Notes: generated by a model from the letters alone, not told the origin. Shown: positions 34,592-44,365, numbered from the stretch's first letter. The stretch is DNA of 57,680 nt from Candidatus Helarchaeota archaeon (GCA_016840125.1 JAEOSY010000297.1:1-57680), one strand, 5' to 3'. Numbers and translations are program-made.

Positions 34592-35155
34592 ATGGCTGAA
34601 TTAGACGATAAGATAATCAATTTGAAAATCCATCAATCTCAATTTGATGCAATTTATCAGATGATCCTGAATTCCTTCTTTGAAGGAGATACTAAACGAC
34701 TGGTTGACTTACTCTATCGAACCGTGAAGGTCCCCTTCCGGAACAAAGGCGCCCAGCTTGCAGTTATATTGCTAGATAAACGCCGCCAAGGAATAGTTGC
34801 CGCCTTTCTGATAAAGTTGCATTCAGGAGGAGATATTGAATCAATTGAGAGCATTTCCATAAATCTCACAAATAATGGAATTATATTATCCAAATTATTT
34901 AAAGTAAAAACGACTGAATTTTCTCAAGCTGTAACACATGCAAAGTCACTGCTAGAAAGCAAGTTTGGGAAGTTATGGACATTAATCGTGCTTGATTTTA
35001 TTCAAATCTCAAAAATTTACAATCTTCTGGATTTTGAGCCAACAAAAGCCTTATTTGGAAAAGTTGCAAGGCGAGTTGTTGACCGTATTAAAGATGAGAA
35101 AATCAAATTAGTTCCTATTCCTGAAGTAGTTACAGCCATTGAAAGGATTATTTAA
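34592..35155 (+). CDS. unknown alpha/beta protein upstream of the 491-aa unknown
   Basis: The 187-aa soluble protein is not recognised. It begins with a helix (QSQFDAIYQMILNSFF), has strands such as AQLAVILLDKRRQGIVAAFLIKL and LWTLIVLDFIQISKIYNLL, and ends in a helix. No catalytic motif or cysteine is seen. The next gene starts 15 nt after its stop, so the two are an operon. The promoter is shared with thioredoxin in the divergent 127-nt gap 34465-34591. Confidence 0.5.
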   Translation: MAELDDKIINLKIHQSQFDAIYQMILNSFFEGDTKRLVDLLYRTVKVPFRNKGAQLAVILLDKRRQGIVAAFLIKLHSGGDIESIESISINLTNNGIILSKLFKVKTTEFSQAVTHAKSLLESKFGKLWTLIVLDFIQISKIYNLLDFEPTKALFGKVARRVVDRIKDEKIKLVPIPEVVTAIERII

Positions 35156-35170
35156 TTTGGAGATATAGAG

Positions 35171-36646
35171 TTGGAAAATCGGTTAATTAAAAAACGATTA
35201 TATGAGATTGCTCTCAAAGAGTTCAAAGATAAACGCCCCACTGAAATTATTGGATATCGCGTAAAAAAGGCAGTTATCTTGCATCGTGGATATGGTCCTT
35301 CCATTATTCTTTCGGGATTGAAGGGAAAGGTTGTACCTTTCCTGTTATTAGCTAATTATGGTGAGCAATTTCGTTTGTACTATCTCCTTGAAAATGGAGT
35401 TATAATCAATGCTATCAATATTCCAAAAGAAGATTTTGAGCGCGAAAGTTTGAAATTTCAAAAGGCCACCTCTAAATTATTCCAAATTCCCAAACCCCAA
35501 ATGCCTGAAAAACAGGTTGAAAAACTGAAGAAACTGTTCAACGAAAAATTTCAAAAATATATTGCGTTGATTGAAAAGGAAACCTCTTGTAAAATCAAGA
35601 ACATCCCGATTATCACTCTATATCAACCATCCGTTGGAAGCAAAGCAACTATAAAACGAGAGCGCGACTTTATAAGATATCCTGTCGATCTGGTAGGGCA
35701 TAAATTATTAGATGGATTTCTAGCGAGGGAAGCATACCGACTTGTACTTCCATCCTTTATTAGGAAAACTTCATATACAAAACTATTCGGGGTGGCAGGG
35801 GCCTATTTTCAGCTCCCAAAATCCATGAGCCCTGATTGGATCCGCTATTGGGAACCAACACTATCCCTTAAAACAATAGTAACTCCGATAAAATACACAC
35901 TCTTTCATGAATTTTTAACATTTCTCTGTTATCTTGGAAGATTCGAGTCAGGTAAATTCTCAGATTCCCAAATTAAGAAAATTTTTTCTGATTTTCCTGA
36001 ACATGTTAAGAAAGGGCGCTCAAATCCCGAGATTGCAGCCCATTGTTATCTGAATATGGCCAATCATGAGGGTTTTTATAACATCAAAGCAGCTCTTTTT
36101 TTTATTCTAGCGAATCAATTCAAGCAGGCTAGGAAAGTACTCAAAGAATTATCGAAATTTAGCCAGACTAATGATGTTCAAACCATCAGAATTCAAAGTG
36201 AATACCTTGCCAGTTTTCAATTGGCTAAAATTTTTTCAAATGAGACTAACTTAAAATCAATTTCTGTAGATACTCATGCTTTATTCCAAGTTGCACTAGA
36301 ACACATAAAAAATCAGATAGCTGAAATCACAAGATCTCACGATTCCAAAGGGTCCATTTCTGAACCAATTACCATCCGATTAAAAATAAAAAATCACAGC
36401 GATCTCTCTCTAAAAAACCTTAACCTCTCTGATAACCTCCCTAAAAAATCTAAAATTGAATTTATTGGCGCAAATTCAGTATTCTTAAATCAGCTACCCC
36501 CTAAGAAAGAAATAACCTTTGAATACCAAATAATCTCTGAAATCCCACAAAAAATGTCATTCAAAACCGGAAAACTGGTGTTTGAAGATGCCTTTAGTAA
36601 TCATTATGCCCAATCAATTCCTCCTACCCAAATTATTATTAAATAA
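35171..36646 (+). CDS. unknown three-part protein with C-terminal NEW3/Ig-like domain
   Basis: The 491-aa protein starts at TTG with GGAGAT upstream (10-nt spacing), directly after the 187-aa gene. Part one (about 1-270) is an unrecognised alpha/beta region containing the helix HKLLDGFLAREAYRLVLP. Part two (about 275-360) is helical and repeat-like (HCYLNMANHEGFYNIKAALFFILANQFKQA), possibly TPR-type. Part three (about 395-491) is a beta-sandwich with ITIRLKIKNHSDLSLKNLNLSDNLP and KKEITFEYQII, like NEW3/CARDB or adaptin-appendage-type Ig domains. There is no signal peptide, so this Ig-like domain is probably intracellular. Function unknown. Confidence 0.5.
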   Translation: MENRLIKKRLYEIALKEFKDKRPTEIIGYRVKKAVILHRGYGPSIILSGLKGKVVPFLLLANYGEQFRLYYLLENGVIINAINIPKEDFERESLKFQKATSKLFQIPKPQMPEKQVEKLKKLFNEKFQKYIALIEKETSCKIKNIPIITLYQPSVGSKATIKRERDFIRYPVDLVGHKLLDGFLAREAYRLVLPSFIRKTSYTKLFGVAGAYFQLPKSMSPDWIRYWEPTLSLKTIVTPIKYTLFHEFLTFLCYLGRFESGKFSDSQIKKIFSDFPEHVKKGRSNPEIAAHCYLNMANHEGFYNIKAALFFILANQFKQARKVLKELSKFSQTNDVQTIRIQSEYLASFQLAKIFSNETNLKSISVDTHALFQVALEHIKNQIAEITRSHDSKGSISEPITIRLKIKNHSDLSLKNLNLSDNLPKKSKIEFIGANSVFLNQLPPKKEITFEYQIISEIPQKMSFKTGKLVFEDAFSNHYAQSIPPTQIIIK

Positions 36647-36781
36647 AATCTTTTAGGATTGCGATTTACACAACAATTGCCCCATAATTAATGTCATCTA
36701 CATAACGCAAATTATTTATTCAAATGCTATATCCTATTACAGAAGATCTACATTTCTTTTTGGTTAAATGAGTTGTTTAAA

Positions 36782-38083
36782 ATGAAAAGAAGTCACCTAA
36801 TTTTACTGTTTATTTTTATTTGTCTACTAATCCCTTTACTCATTTCTCATAATAATCAAACTCATCTTAGCGATCCCTTCGCGGATCCTATATTTACTCA
36901 TAATCCTATTACGTCAAAAGCCTACTCTACTGTTACGTCCCCCCTAAATGTCACAGAATACGCTAATCGAACTGACGCGGGGCAACCTGTCCTTCTTCGA
37001 TACAATGTGACTTCTGGTACATTGTTAAATGGCTCCGCGTATGCAGTCCTGCCTCCAACTTGGGAAGGTAATCAGATTGATGTCAATCTTTATAATATAT
37101 ATGAGAATCGTTCTTGGAGCATAAATCCCGAAATGACGGGTTATTTTACAGGTACTGATACTTTTTCAAGAGTCTTTGAATACGGTAATGGTTATTACGC
37201 CGGTATTAGAACTGACAATGGACAGGATAAAGTCCTTTATCTCCCCTTTACTTTTGGCCATATAACCAATGCTACAACAGATTATAATAGAACCGAAATT
37301 CAAGATATGATATTAAATCGTACATTAACTTGGATGGGTGTAAATTTAACAGATGATATCCTCATTATAGATGATGATGGTGGGGATAACTCACACACTA
37401 ATTTTAGTAATAGTCTAAACAGATTGGGATATACAAGTGTAACCATTGATGCTGGTCCTAATAATTATGTTCAAGATATTCAAAGTAGACGATTAATAAT
37501 TTGGTGTTGTGGGGAAAATTATGATGTGGGTACATACACCACTTGGCTGACGAACTTTCTTGGGGAAACGGGTGCTCAAGGTTTAATAGTTACGGGGCAG
37601 GATGTTGGATATGATCTAGATAGCCAAGGGCAGGATGTAACCTTTTATAATGACGTTTTACGGTCGAAATATTTCGAAGATGTTGCAGGAAGTTCGATTG
37701 TTCAAGGATATGATGGTGATATTATCAGTGACCAATTAATGTTCTTTATCAATGGAACGGGTACAAATTATTGGCCCGATGCAATTATGTCTATCTTTCC
37801 AAATGCGCAAAGTTTGCTTAATAATTGGAGTGGAAGTGAATTTGGTAATGATTATGCTGAAGACTGGTACTATCGCCATGAGCCTCAGGCACACGGTTTT
37901 GGCGACTCAACTGCCTATTTACTACTTCAAGATGTAGGAGATAATGGGTATGATGTTGGAGATAAAGTGTGGATTGAACAGGAAGTCTATATTAATCGTT
38001 CAGAGATTGTTTGGGCAGGGATCAACCTAGATTTCTGGGCATTGAATTCATTTGGACCATATTCAGGTTCTTTCAAGTTATAA
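36782..38083 (+). CDS. N-terminal part of a giant surface protein: signal peptide and GATase1-like domain, ended by an in-frame TAA
   Basis: The reading starts at ATG 36782, with an in-frame TTG at 36773 as alternative. A signal helix, SHLILLFIFICLLIPLLI, is followed by a beta region and, at about codons 37360-37900, a Rossmann-like domain (DDILIIDDDGGDN, SRRLIIWCCGENYD, GAQGLIVTGQDVGY) resembling the class-I glutamine-amidotransferase-like/ThuA fold found in large archaeal surface proteins. It stops at TAA 38081-38083 in the middle of a beta-sandwich. The same frame stays open for 12 codons (VSINGSEVYAKS) into the next coding stretch, which lacks a signal peptide. Before the TAA the sequence reads ...SGSFKL, so a tyrosine codon one base away would restore one protein of about 2,522 aa. 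Treat this as the first exon-like half of one gene. Confidence 0.65.
   Translation: MKRSHLILLFIFICLLIPLLISHNNQTHLSDPFADPIFTHNPITSKAYSTVTSPLNVTEYANRTDAGQPVLLRYNVTSGTLLNGSAYAVLPPTWEGNQIDVNLYNIYENRSWSINPEMTGYFTGTDTFSRVFEYGNGYYAGIRTDNGQDKVLYLPFTFGHITNATTDYNRTEIQDMILNRTLTWMGVNLTDDILIIDDDGGDNSHTNFSNSLNRLGYTSVTIDAGPNNYVQDIQSRRLIIWCCGENYDVGTYTTWLTNFLGETGAQGLIVTGQDVGYDLDSQGQDVTFYNDVLRSKYFEDVAGSSIVQGYDGDIISDQLMFFINGTGTNYWPDAIMSIFPNAQSLLNNWSGSEFGNDYAEDWYYRHEPQAHGFGDSTAYLLLQDVGDNGYDVGDKVWIEQEVYINRSEIVWAGINLDFWALNSFGPYSGSFKL
38081..38083 (+). other. in-frame TAA stop interrupting the giant surface-protein gene
   Basis: TAA separates two stretches of one uninterrupted frame (36782-38080 and 38084-44350). 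The residues on both sides complete one beta-sandwich. TAA is not a pyrrolysine or selenocysteine codon. A sequencing error, a nonsense mutation or readthrough are the options. Confidence 0.7.
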
Positions 38084-38119
38084 GTTTCAATAAATGGTTC
38101 TGAAGTTTATGCAAAATCT

Positions 38120-41100
38120 ATGTCTGATGTTGTCCCGTTGACACAATGGCATAACTCTGGAATGATACCAATTAGTATTTCTGCCCTTCCCGTACCTGGG
38201 CCCATTTCCATAGAAATAGGACTCGAAGTTACTGCTGCAATTAATTACAATCCTGACATCGTACCGGTCTTTTTAGTTGATAATTTTAACTTATTTGTTC
38301 AATCCAAGGTCACGCCTTCTCAATTGAATTTACAGATGGATGGAATTATTGTTGATGGCGGTGCTGGATACGGAAATTGCACTTTTATACCTTCCACCCC
38401 ATGGCAAACTACACCTGTTAAAGTCAATTTTACTTGGGTGCCGACTGATCCTCTCTATTTTAGCCATGATGTTGTTGTTACATTCACCTGTGATACGAAT
38501 CTTTTTGCTTCCAAAGTTGGTCAAACACTTTATACTGCAGATCCGTCTAAAACTGGACTCTCTATAACAACGGATCAAGGTGCTAATACGACTTGGACAT
38601 TTCAATATTATGTCAATCTCCCTACGGGCTACTGGGACCATTCGTTAGTAATTTCTCAGCCTTCTGATTGGACATTCACATTCGTTTCAGAGCCACAACT
38701 ACCCCTTATCAATAGATTGAACGAGTGCATCCTCGGTTCCATTACTATTCCAACAACGAATATCACAATTTCACCGGATGGTTATTGGCGATTTGAAGCA
38801 TATTCCCCAAATTATCTTACGAATATCCAACCTCAAATTTACAATGGTACTCAATGGATAAATTCCACTCAATTTCAGATCACAAATCTTACTCGAATTA
38901 TAAGCCAAATCAATAATGGAACGGGTCCCCCGCCAAATTTGGCTTCGAGTTCTATTAATTTAACGATCTATGACTCCAATAATCAGCTCTGGTATACTTA
39001 TGATGCTCCAACCTTTTCAAATGGATGGGCGATATTTCCAAACTTAACAATTTTTGGAATTAATACAACTGCTGGGGCATATCAAGTCTCGGTTGCGTGG
39101 GATAATGGAGTCGAAGGTGGCTACCGAGAATCCAGCTTCAATATTGTACATGATGCCGAGATGGTTCTATCAAAACCAACGGATGCGGTTGCAGATCTAA
39201 CTACTGAGGTAGTTTTTGGGGATTTGTTATTGATTCGCGTTGGATTAAATGATACAGACAGTAATGAGTTAGTAAAAAACGTGAGCTTGACGCTTAATTG
39301 GACTCAAGGTGGCGGTCCTGTCCAGAAAAGTATGATTGACCTAGAAACGGGGCAATATGAAATTGTACTAGACACAAGTGACCTCCCTTCAATAGATAAT
39401 TACACGATAATCATCGATTCCTATAGTCCTTACTTTTTGAATTCATCCTTGATACTGTATTTGATTGTAACTACTGAGACCTTTTTATCATCGCCGCAAT
39501 ACCCAAAAACAATACTGGAATGGGGGCAGAACACTACAATCCAGGTGAATTATGTTCGTGCAATTGATGAAATTGGACTCAATAATTCAATTATCATGGT
39601 CAACTGGACTTTGGGACCATACTCTATAACAGAAGCGGGAAATGGTGCATACAATATCGAAATCAACCTTACATATGCTGGATTAATGGAATATACGTTG
39701 GAAATAAATGCTAGCAAACCAAACTGCGCTTTTAAAATTTTGAAATTGAAGTTAGAAATCATACCAATTGAGACTGAGCTCACCTCTCCTCAATATCCCA
39801 AAGTTATTACAGAGTGGGCTGGTTCAAACATCACTATTGACGTTGATTATCATACATTATCTGCTCAGGGCATTAATAATTCTATAATATCGGTCAATTG
39901 GACTCAATCCTATTCCATTACCCCGTTTGGATCTGGAATTTATCGAATTGAATTGAATACAACACTTCTTGTACAGGAATACAGCTTAGAAATAATTGCC
40001 TCGAAACTATTTCATCAAAACAAAACCCTCTCCATCATTATCAAGATTGAGAGTGTTGAGACCCTTCTTACTTCTCCTCAATTTCCAAAAATCATCTCTT
40101 ATTGGGGTGAAAATATCACATTTCAAATAGATTATCAACGTGCTTTAAGTGAAGTAGGGATTCTAAATGCTACTATTTCTATGAATTGGAGTCTTGGGTC
40201 TTCTTCGATTACAGAAATAGGCAATGGCCAATATGATATCGAACTTAATCTTTCTTTTGCGGAAATAGTAGAATATACCCTCGAAATTAACGCTTCCAAA
40301 GCAAATTATGAATTAAAAACCATTAACATTAGAATCGAAGTCAAAGCCATAGATACCGAACTGATTTCTGCTAGTTATCCTAGAGTAGTAGCTGAATGGG
40401 GTACTAATATTACGATAATAGCTAACTTCAGGACAGCAGTTGGGTTAAAGGGAATTAATGGCTCAACCGTAACTAATAACTGGACTGGAAGTAGTGTGAC
40501 TGAGCTCGGGAATGGGCAGTATCAAATCGTTTTGAATGCTAGCTTGAGCCTTGGAGATTCTATTATAGAAATAAGCGCTAATAAACAATATTATGTAAAT
40601 AAAACGCTTCAGATAACCGTTGAAATTAACGCGATTGAGACTGAATTGGTCTCTACGAGTTATCCCAGAGTTATAAGCGAATGGGGGACCAACATCACCA
40701 TTATAGCTTCCTTTCACAAAGTACCAGGACTAGATGGGGTTAATGGTTCAATTGTCAGCTCCAACTGGACTGGAAGTAGTGTGACTGAGCTCGGAAATGG
40801 GCAGTATCAAATCGTCTTAAACGCAAGCTTGGGGATTGGTGAGTTTCTCATTGAAATTAACACACTCAAAGCTTACCATCAAAACCAAACCCTTTTAATT
40901 ACCATCCAGATTGATGCTATTAATACAGAATTAATATCTAATGATTATCCAAGAGTCATAAGTGAATGGAATATCAATATTACAATTATCGTTAATTATC
41001 GTGAAGTAAGCGGGTTACAGGGCATTCCAAACGCGTTAATATCCACTAATTGGAGCTTGAGTGCTAATACACTTTCAGATTTAGGTAGTGGATTGTATCA

Positions 41101-44100
41101 AATCGAATTAAACACGAGTTTAATTCCTGGAGAATATGTTATAGAAATTAACTTATCAAAGCAGTACCATACAAATAAGACTCTTAAAATAACTGTTCAG
41201 ATTAACTCGATTGAAACTGAGCTAACTTCTACTAGTTATCCTAGAGTAATAGCTGAATGGGGTACGAACGTGACGATTATAGCCAATTATCGGATGGTCG
41301 AGGGGTTAATCGGGATAAATAGTTCAACTGTGAATACTAACTGGACAGCTAGTACTATAACCGAACTTGGAAATGGTTTATACCAAATTGAACTGAACGC
41401 CAGCAAAGACTTGGGTGAATATTTCCTGGTCGTTACTGCTTCAAAACAATACCATGGTAATAAATCACTCCAAATAATCGTTCAGATTGTTCCTATTGGA
41501 ACTGAATTCCTCTCTCCTAGCTATCCAAGAGTGATTGCTGAATGGGGTACCAATATCACTATTGTGGCGACTTTTCGAAAGATTTCCGGACTAAATGGAA
41601 TAAATAGCTCGGTAATGAGTTCTAATTGGACCGGGAGTACTGTTACAGAGCTGGGGAATGGGCAGTATCAAATTATATTTAACGCGAGCGCAGGGATTGG
41701 CGAATTTACGATTGTACTTAATATCTTAAAAGGCTACCATCAAAACCAAACCCTTTCTATTATAGTGCAGATTGATGCTATCGGGACTGAGTTGATTTCT
41801 GCAAGCTATCCCAGAGTAATTACTGAATGGGGAACTAATGTCACCATAATAGCGGTTTTTCGGGAGGTCGCGGGATTGGCGGGGATTAATGGTTCAACCG
41901 TGAGTTCCAATTGGACTATAAGTAGCGTATCCGAACTTGGAAATGGGCAATATCAGATTGAATTAAATGCCAGCACCGGAATCGGAGAATATACTCTTGA
42001 AATCAACACGTTGAAGCAGTATCATGAAAATAAATCATTACAAATTACAATTCAAATTGATGTTATTGGAACTGAACTTTTGTCAAATGAATATCCTCGG
42101 GTTGTTAGTGAATGGAACTTTAATACAACTATCACAATTAATTATCGCGCCGTTGTTGGTCTTCAAGGCATCTCAAATGCAATTATATCTATTAACTGGA
42201 GCCTAAGTGATTATACTATTCGAAATCTAGGAGCTGGATTGTATCAGATTGAGCTCAATTCGAGTATTATCCCTCAAGAATATATTGTTGAAATTAATGC
42301 ATCCAGTTTGTTCCATGCCAATAAATCCTTACAAATAACCGTACAGGTCAATGCAGTTGAGACCGAATTAATTTCTCAGGAATATCCACGGGTAATAGGT
42401 GAATGGGGTAAAAATATCACAGTTGTGATAAATTATCGTACCGCTATAGGTCATTACGGCATTGATAATGCAATAGTGACAGCGAATTGGACATTAACTT
42501 ATTATAGCATCACGTCTATCGGGAGTGGTCTTTATCAGATCGACCTAAATACGAGCTGGTGCAATATTCAAGAGTATCTTTTAGAGGTTAATACATCCCG
42601 GCTCTATCACTCCAATAAAACAATAAAAATAATTATTCAAATTAACTTGGTTGAAACGGTACTTGTATATGATTCCGTTGCCGCTATTCCATACGGACAA
42701 AATGCAACAATCAATTTAAAATACACAGATTTAGCCGGCAATCCTATTGCTTCTGCATCGAACGGTTCTGATCTTTTAACTGTTAATTACACTCACTGGG
42801 TTTCTTATAACGATTCACTCCCATATCCCTTTTCAATTGTAGTTCAATCACTTGGTTTGAACCAATCCGACTTGCTGAATATCACCGCCGTTAAATCAAA
42901 ATATAAACCGCAATCTGTATTGATCTTTTTAACCTACCGTCCGATCTTCACCACGTTCACTAATCTGAATGACACTATAATTTCCCTTCCTATCGGTGAA
43001 TCCTCGTCTATCCTCGTTGTCTATAATGATACAGATTTCAACCAAGGTATCCCGGGGGCTAACCTCACCTTTTATGGGTATAATAACCTATCTTTCGCGG
43101 ATTTAGGTGGGGGAATTTATCGAATAACCATAAACGCTACTGATGTCGTAGATGCCTACTCCATCCTCGTAACCATTGCTCAGTTTGGTTATGTTGAAAA
43201 TAACATTCAATTTGTGGTTCAAGTTAAGGATTGGGCAGATTTTGCCATAATTACCATCCCCTCATATGTAGAAACCGAACCTGTTGGATCTGCTGCTTAC
43301 TTTTCGCTAGTACTGGAAGATGACTTCAGCGGAACGTTTTTCGATGATATTACTGTAATTTATAGCTGGGCTTTTGGAACGGGGAATTTAACCTTCAATG
43401 GAAATGGTAATTATTCTTTAATTTTAGATACCACGAATAAACCTGCAGGGACATATACAATAACGATTAATGCTACTTCTAACACAGGTTATCAAGTGAT
43501 GAGTCAAACTGTTAATCTCGTGATTACAAGTGAGGTGGTGGTTTCTTGGTGGATCCAATATTCTTGGGTCTTCGGAATTCTAGGCGCCGTCGTCGCTATT
43601 GCTGCAGGATATCGGATCCGCGGTTATTGGCGGCAACGAAATTGGGCGAAAAAAGTGAAACATATCTATATCTTGACAAAAACTGGCATTCCGCTTTACG
43701 ATAAACGCCTCGGCGGCGTATCAAGGGCTGATCCAAGCTTGGTTACGAGTGCTTTGATCGGGATTTCATCCATCGTCCAGGAAATTGTTCATTCTAAACG
43801 TGTTTTGAAAACAATAGACCACATGGATAATAAAATTCTCTTCTCTCACGGCTTTCATATCATTGTAGCAGTGCTCTCCGAAATAGACTTACCCGTAATC
43901 CGCAATAAACTCAACAAATTGACTAACCGTTTCGAATATTACTATGGAGATGAATTAGCATCATGGAAAGGTGATGTTGATACCTTCTTTGGAGCTAATA
44001 AAGTTATTAACGAATTCTTCCCAATTGAAGAATACCTTGATGACAAGCAGATCTCATCCGAATGGATCCTTGAACGACTATTCAATATGTACGGGCTTCC

Positions 44101-44350
44101 AGGAATTGTAACTCTCCTTACCATGGATTTAGGTCTTACTGACTCGAAAAAAATAGCTGCAGGTTCAGGTATTAATGTAAAACTGGTCGATATTATTGTA
44201 CGCACTTTTGCAGACCTCATTCTAATTGATTCAGAAGGTAAGCTGACGAAACGAGGAAAAAATGTAATTAAAATTTATAAAGCCCGGAAGGAGAAATACA
44301 TCAATATTCTCAAGATGGCAAAAAGAAAACAAAGTCTCAACAATAATTAG
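38120..44350 (+). CDS. giant surface receptor: Ig-like repeat array, TM helix, cytoplasmic longin-like and winged-helix domains
   Basis: This is 2,076 aa from the first ATG after the in-frame stop. The frame actually continues from upstream (38084). Residues 1-450 hold varied beta domains. From 39479 to 42655 there are eleven Ig-like repeats of 95-98 aa with YPRVIxEWGxNITI...GINxSxVSxNWT...LGNGQYQIxLNAS...YHxNKTLxITVQI. Three more divergent beta domains follow. A TM helix (about 43540-43610, SWVFGILGAVVAIAAGY) leads to a basic stretch, then a cytoplasmic longin/roadblock-like domain (43658-44020, HIYILTKTGIPLYDKRL...GFHIIVAVLSEIDLPVIRNKLNKL) and a winged-helix-like end (44040-44340). Sequons N-x-S/T are very frequent, implying glycosylation. 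The outside-in layout suggests a receptor or adhesin that signals through the longin-like domain. It lacks its own signal peptide because that lies before the stop. Confidence 0.75.
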   Translation: MSDVVPLTQWHNSGMIPISISALPVPGPISIEIGLEVTAAINYNPDIVPVFLVDNFNLFVQSKVTPSQLNLQMDGIIVDGGAGYGNCTFIPSTPWQTTPVKVNFTWVPTDPLYFSHDVVVTFTCDTNLFASKVGQTLYTADPSKTGLSITTDQGANTTWTFQYYVNLPTGYWDHSLVISQPSDWTFTFVSEPQLPLINRLNECILGSITIPTTNITISPDGYWRFEAYSPNYLTNIQPQIYNGTQWINSTQFQITNLTRIISQINNGTGPPPNLASSSINLTIYDSNNQLWYTYDAPTFSNGWAIFPNLTIFGINTTAGAYQVSVAWDNGVEGGYRESSFNIVHDAEMVLSKPTDAVADLTTEVVFGDLLLIRVGLNDTDSNELVKNVSLTLNWTQGGGPVQKSMIDLETGQYEIVLDTSDLPSIDNYTIIIDSYSPYFLNSSLILYLIVTTETFLSSPQYPKTILEWGQNTTIQVNYVRAIDEIGLNNSIIMVNWTLGPYSITEAGNGAYNIEINLTYAGLMEYTLEINASKPNCAFKILKLKLEIIPIETELTSPQYPKVITEWAGSNITIDVDYHTLSAQGINNSIISVNWTQSYSITPFGSGIYRIELNTTLLVQEYSLEIIASKLFHQNKTLSIIIKIESVETLLTSPQFPKIISYWGENITFQIDYQRALSEVGILNATISMNWSLGSSSITEIGNGQYDIELNLSFAEIVEYTLEINASKANYELKTINIRIEVKAIDTELISASYPRVVAEWGTNITIIANFRTAVGLKGINGSTVTNNWTGSSVTELGNGQYQIVLNASLSLGDSIIEISANKQYYVNKTLQITVEINAIETELVSTSYPRVISEWGTNITIIASFHKVPGLDGVNGSIVSSNWTGSSVTELGNGQYQIVLNASLGIGEFLIEINTLKAYHQNQTLLITIQIDAINTELISNDYPRVISEWNINITIIVNYREVSGLQGIPNALISTNWSLSANTLSDLGSGLYQIELNTSLIPGEYVIEINLSKQYHTNKTLKITVQINSIETELTSTSYPRVIAEWGTNVTIIANYRMVEGLIGINSSTVNTNWTASTITELGNGLYQIELNASKDLGEYFLVVTASKQYHGNKSLQIIVQIVPIGTEFLSPSYPRVIAEWGTNITIVATFRKISGLNGINSSVMSSNWTGSTVTELGNGQYQIIFNASAGIGEFTIVLNILKGYHQNQTLSIIVQIDAIGTELISASYPRVITEWGTNVTIIAVFREVAGLAGINGSTVSSNWTISSVSELGNGQYQIELNASTGIGEYTLEINTLKQYHENKSLQITIQIDVIGTELLSNEYPRVVSEWNFNTTITINYRAVVGLQGISNAIISINWSLSDYTIRNLGAGLYQIELNSSIIPQEYIVEINASSLFHANKSLQITVQVNAVETELISQEYPRVIGEWGKNITVVINYRTAIGHYGIDNAIVTANWTLTYYSITSIGSGLYQIDLNTSWCNIQEYLLEVNTSRLYHSNKTIKIIIQINLVETVLVYDSVAAIPYGQNATINLKYTDLAGNPIASASNGSDLLTVNYTHWVSYNDSLPYPFSIVVQSLGLNQSDLLNITAVKSKYKPQSVLIFLTYRPIFTTFTNLNDTIISLPIGESSSILVVYNDTDFNQGIPGANLTFYGYNNLSFADLGGGIYRITINATDVVDAYSILVTIAQFGYVENNIQFVVQVKDWADFAIITIPSYVETEPVGSAAYFSLVLEDDFSGTFFDDITVIYSWAFGTGNLTFNGNGNYSLILDTTNKPAGTYTITINATSNTGYQVMSQTVNLVITSEVVVSWWIQYSWVFGILGAVVAIAAGYRIRGYWRQRNWAKKVKHIYILTKTGIPLYDKRLGGVSRADPSLVTSALIGISSIVQEIVHSKRVLKTIDHMDNKILFSHGFHIIVAVLSEIDLPVIRNKLNKLTNRFEYYYGDELASWKGDVDTFFGANKVINEFFPIEEYLDDKQISSEWILERLFNMYGLPGIVTLLTMDLGLTDSKKIAAGSGINVKLVDIIVRTFADLILIDSEGKLTKRGKNVIKIYKARKEKYINILKMAKRKQSLNNN
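39479..42655 (+). repeat. eleven tandem coding repeats of 285-294 bp (Ig-like modules)
   Basis: Repeat starts (codon for T of T-E-L) are at 39479, 39773, 40061, 40355, 40640, 40925, 41216, 41501, 41786, 42071 and 42362, with a diverged twelfth from 42656. Units differ in age: the first three are diverged, repeats 4-9 are closest, and repeats 6 and 10 share a separate subtype (EWN, G-I-x-N-A-x-I-S-x-N-W-S-L-S). Confidence 0.85.
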
Positions 44351-44365
44351 GTAAGCTAAGTAATC

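Noticed and set aside
38081..38083. Pyrrolysine or selenocysteine recoding at the in-frame stop
   Set aside because: The codon is TAA, not TAG or TGA, and no recoding element is evident.
39479..42655. CRISPR-like or mobile repeat array
   Set aside because: The repeats are in-frame coding modules of 285-294 bp within one protein.
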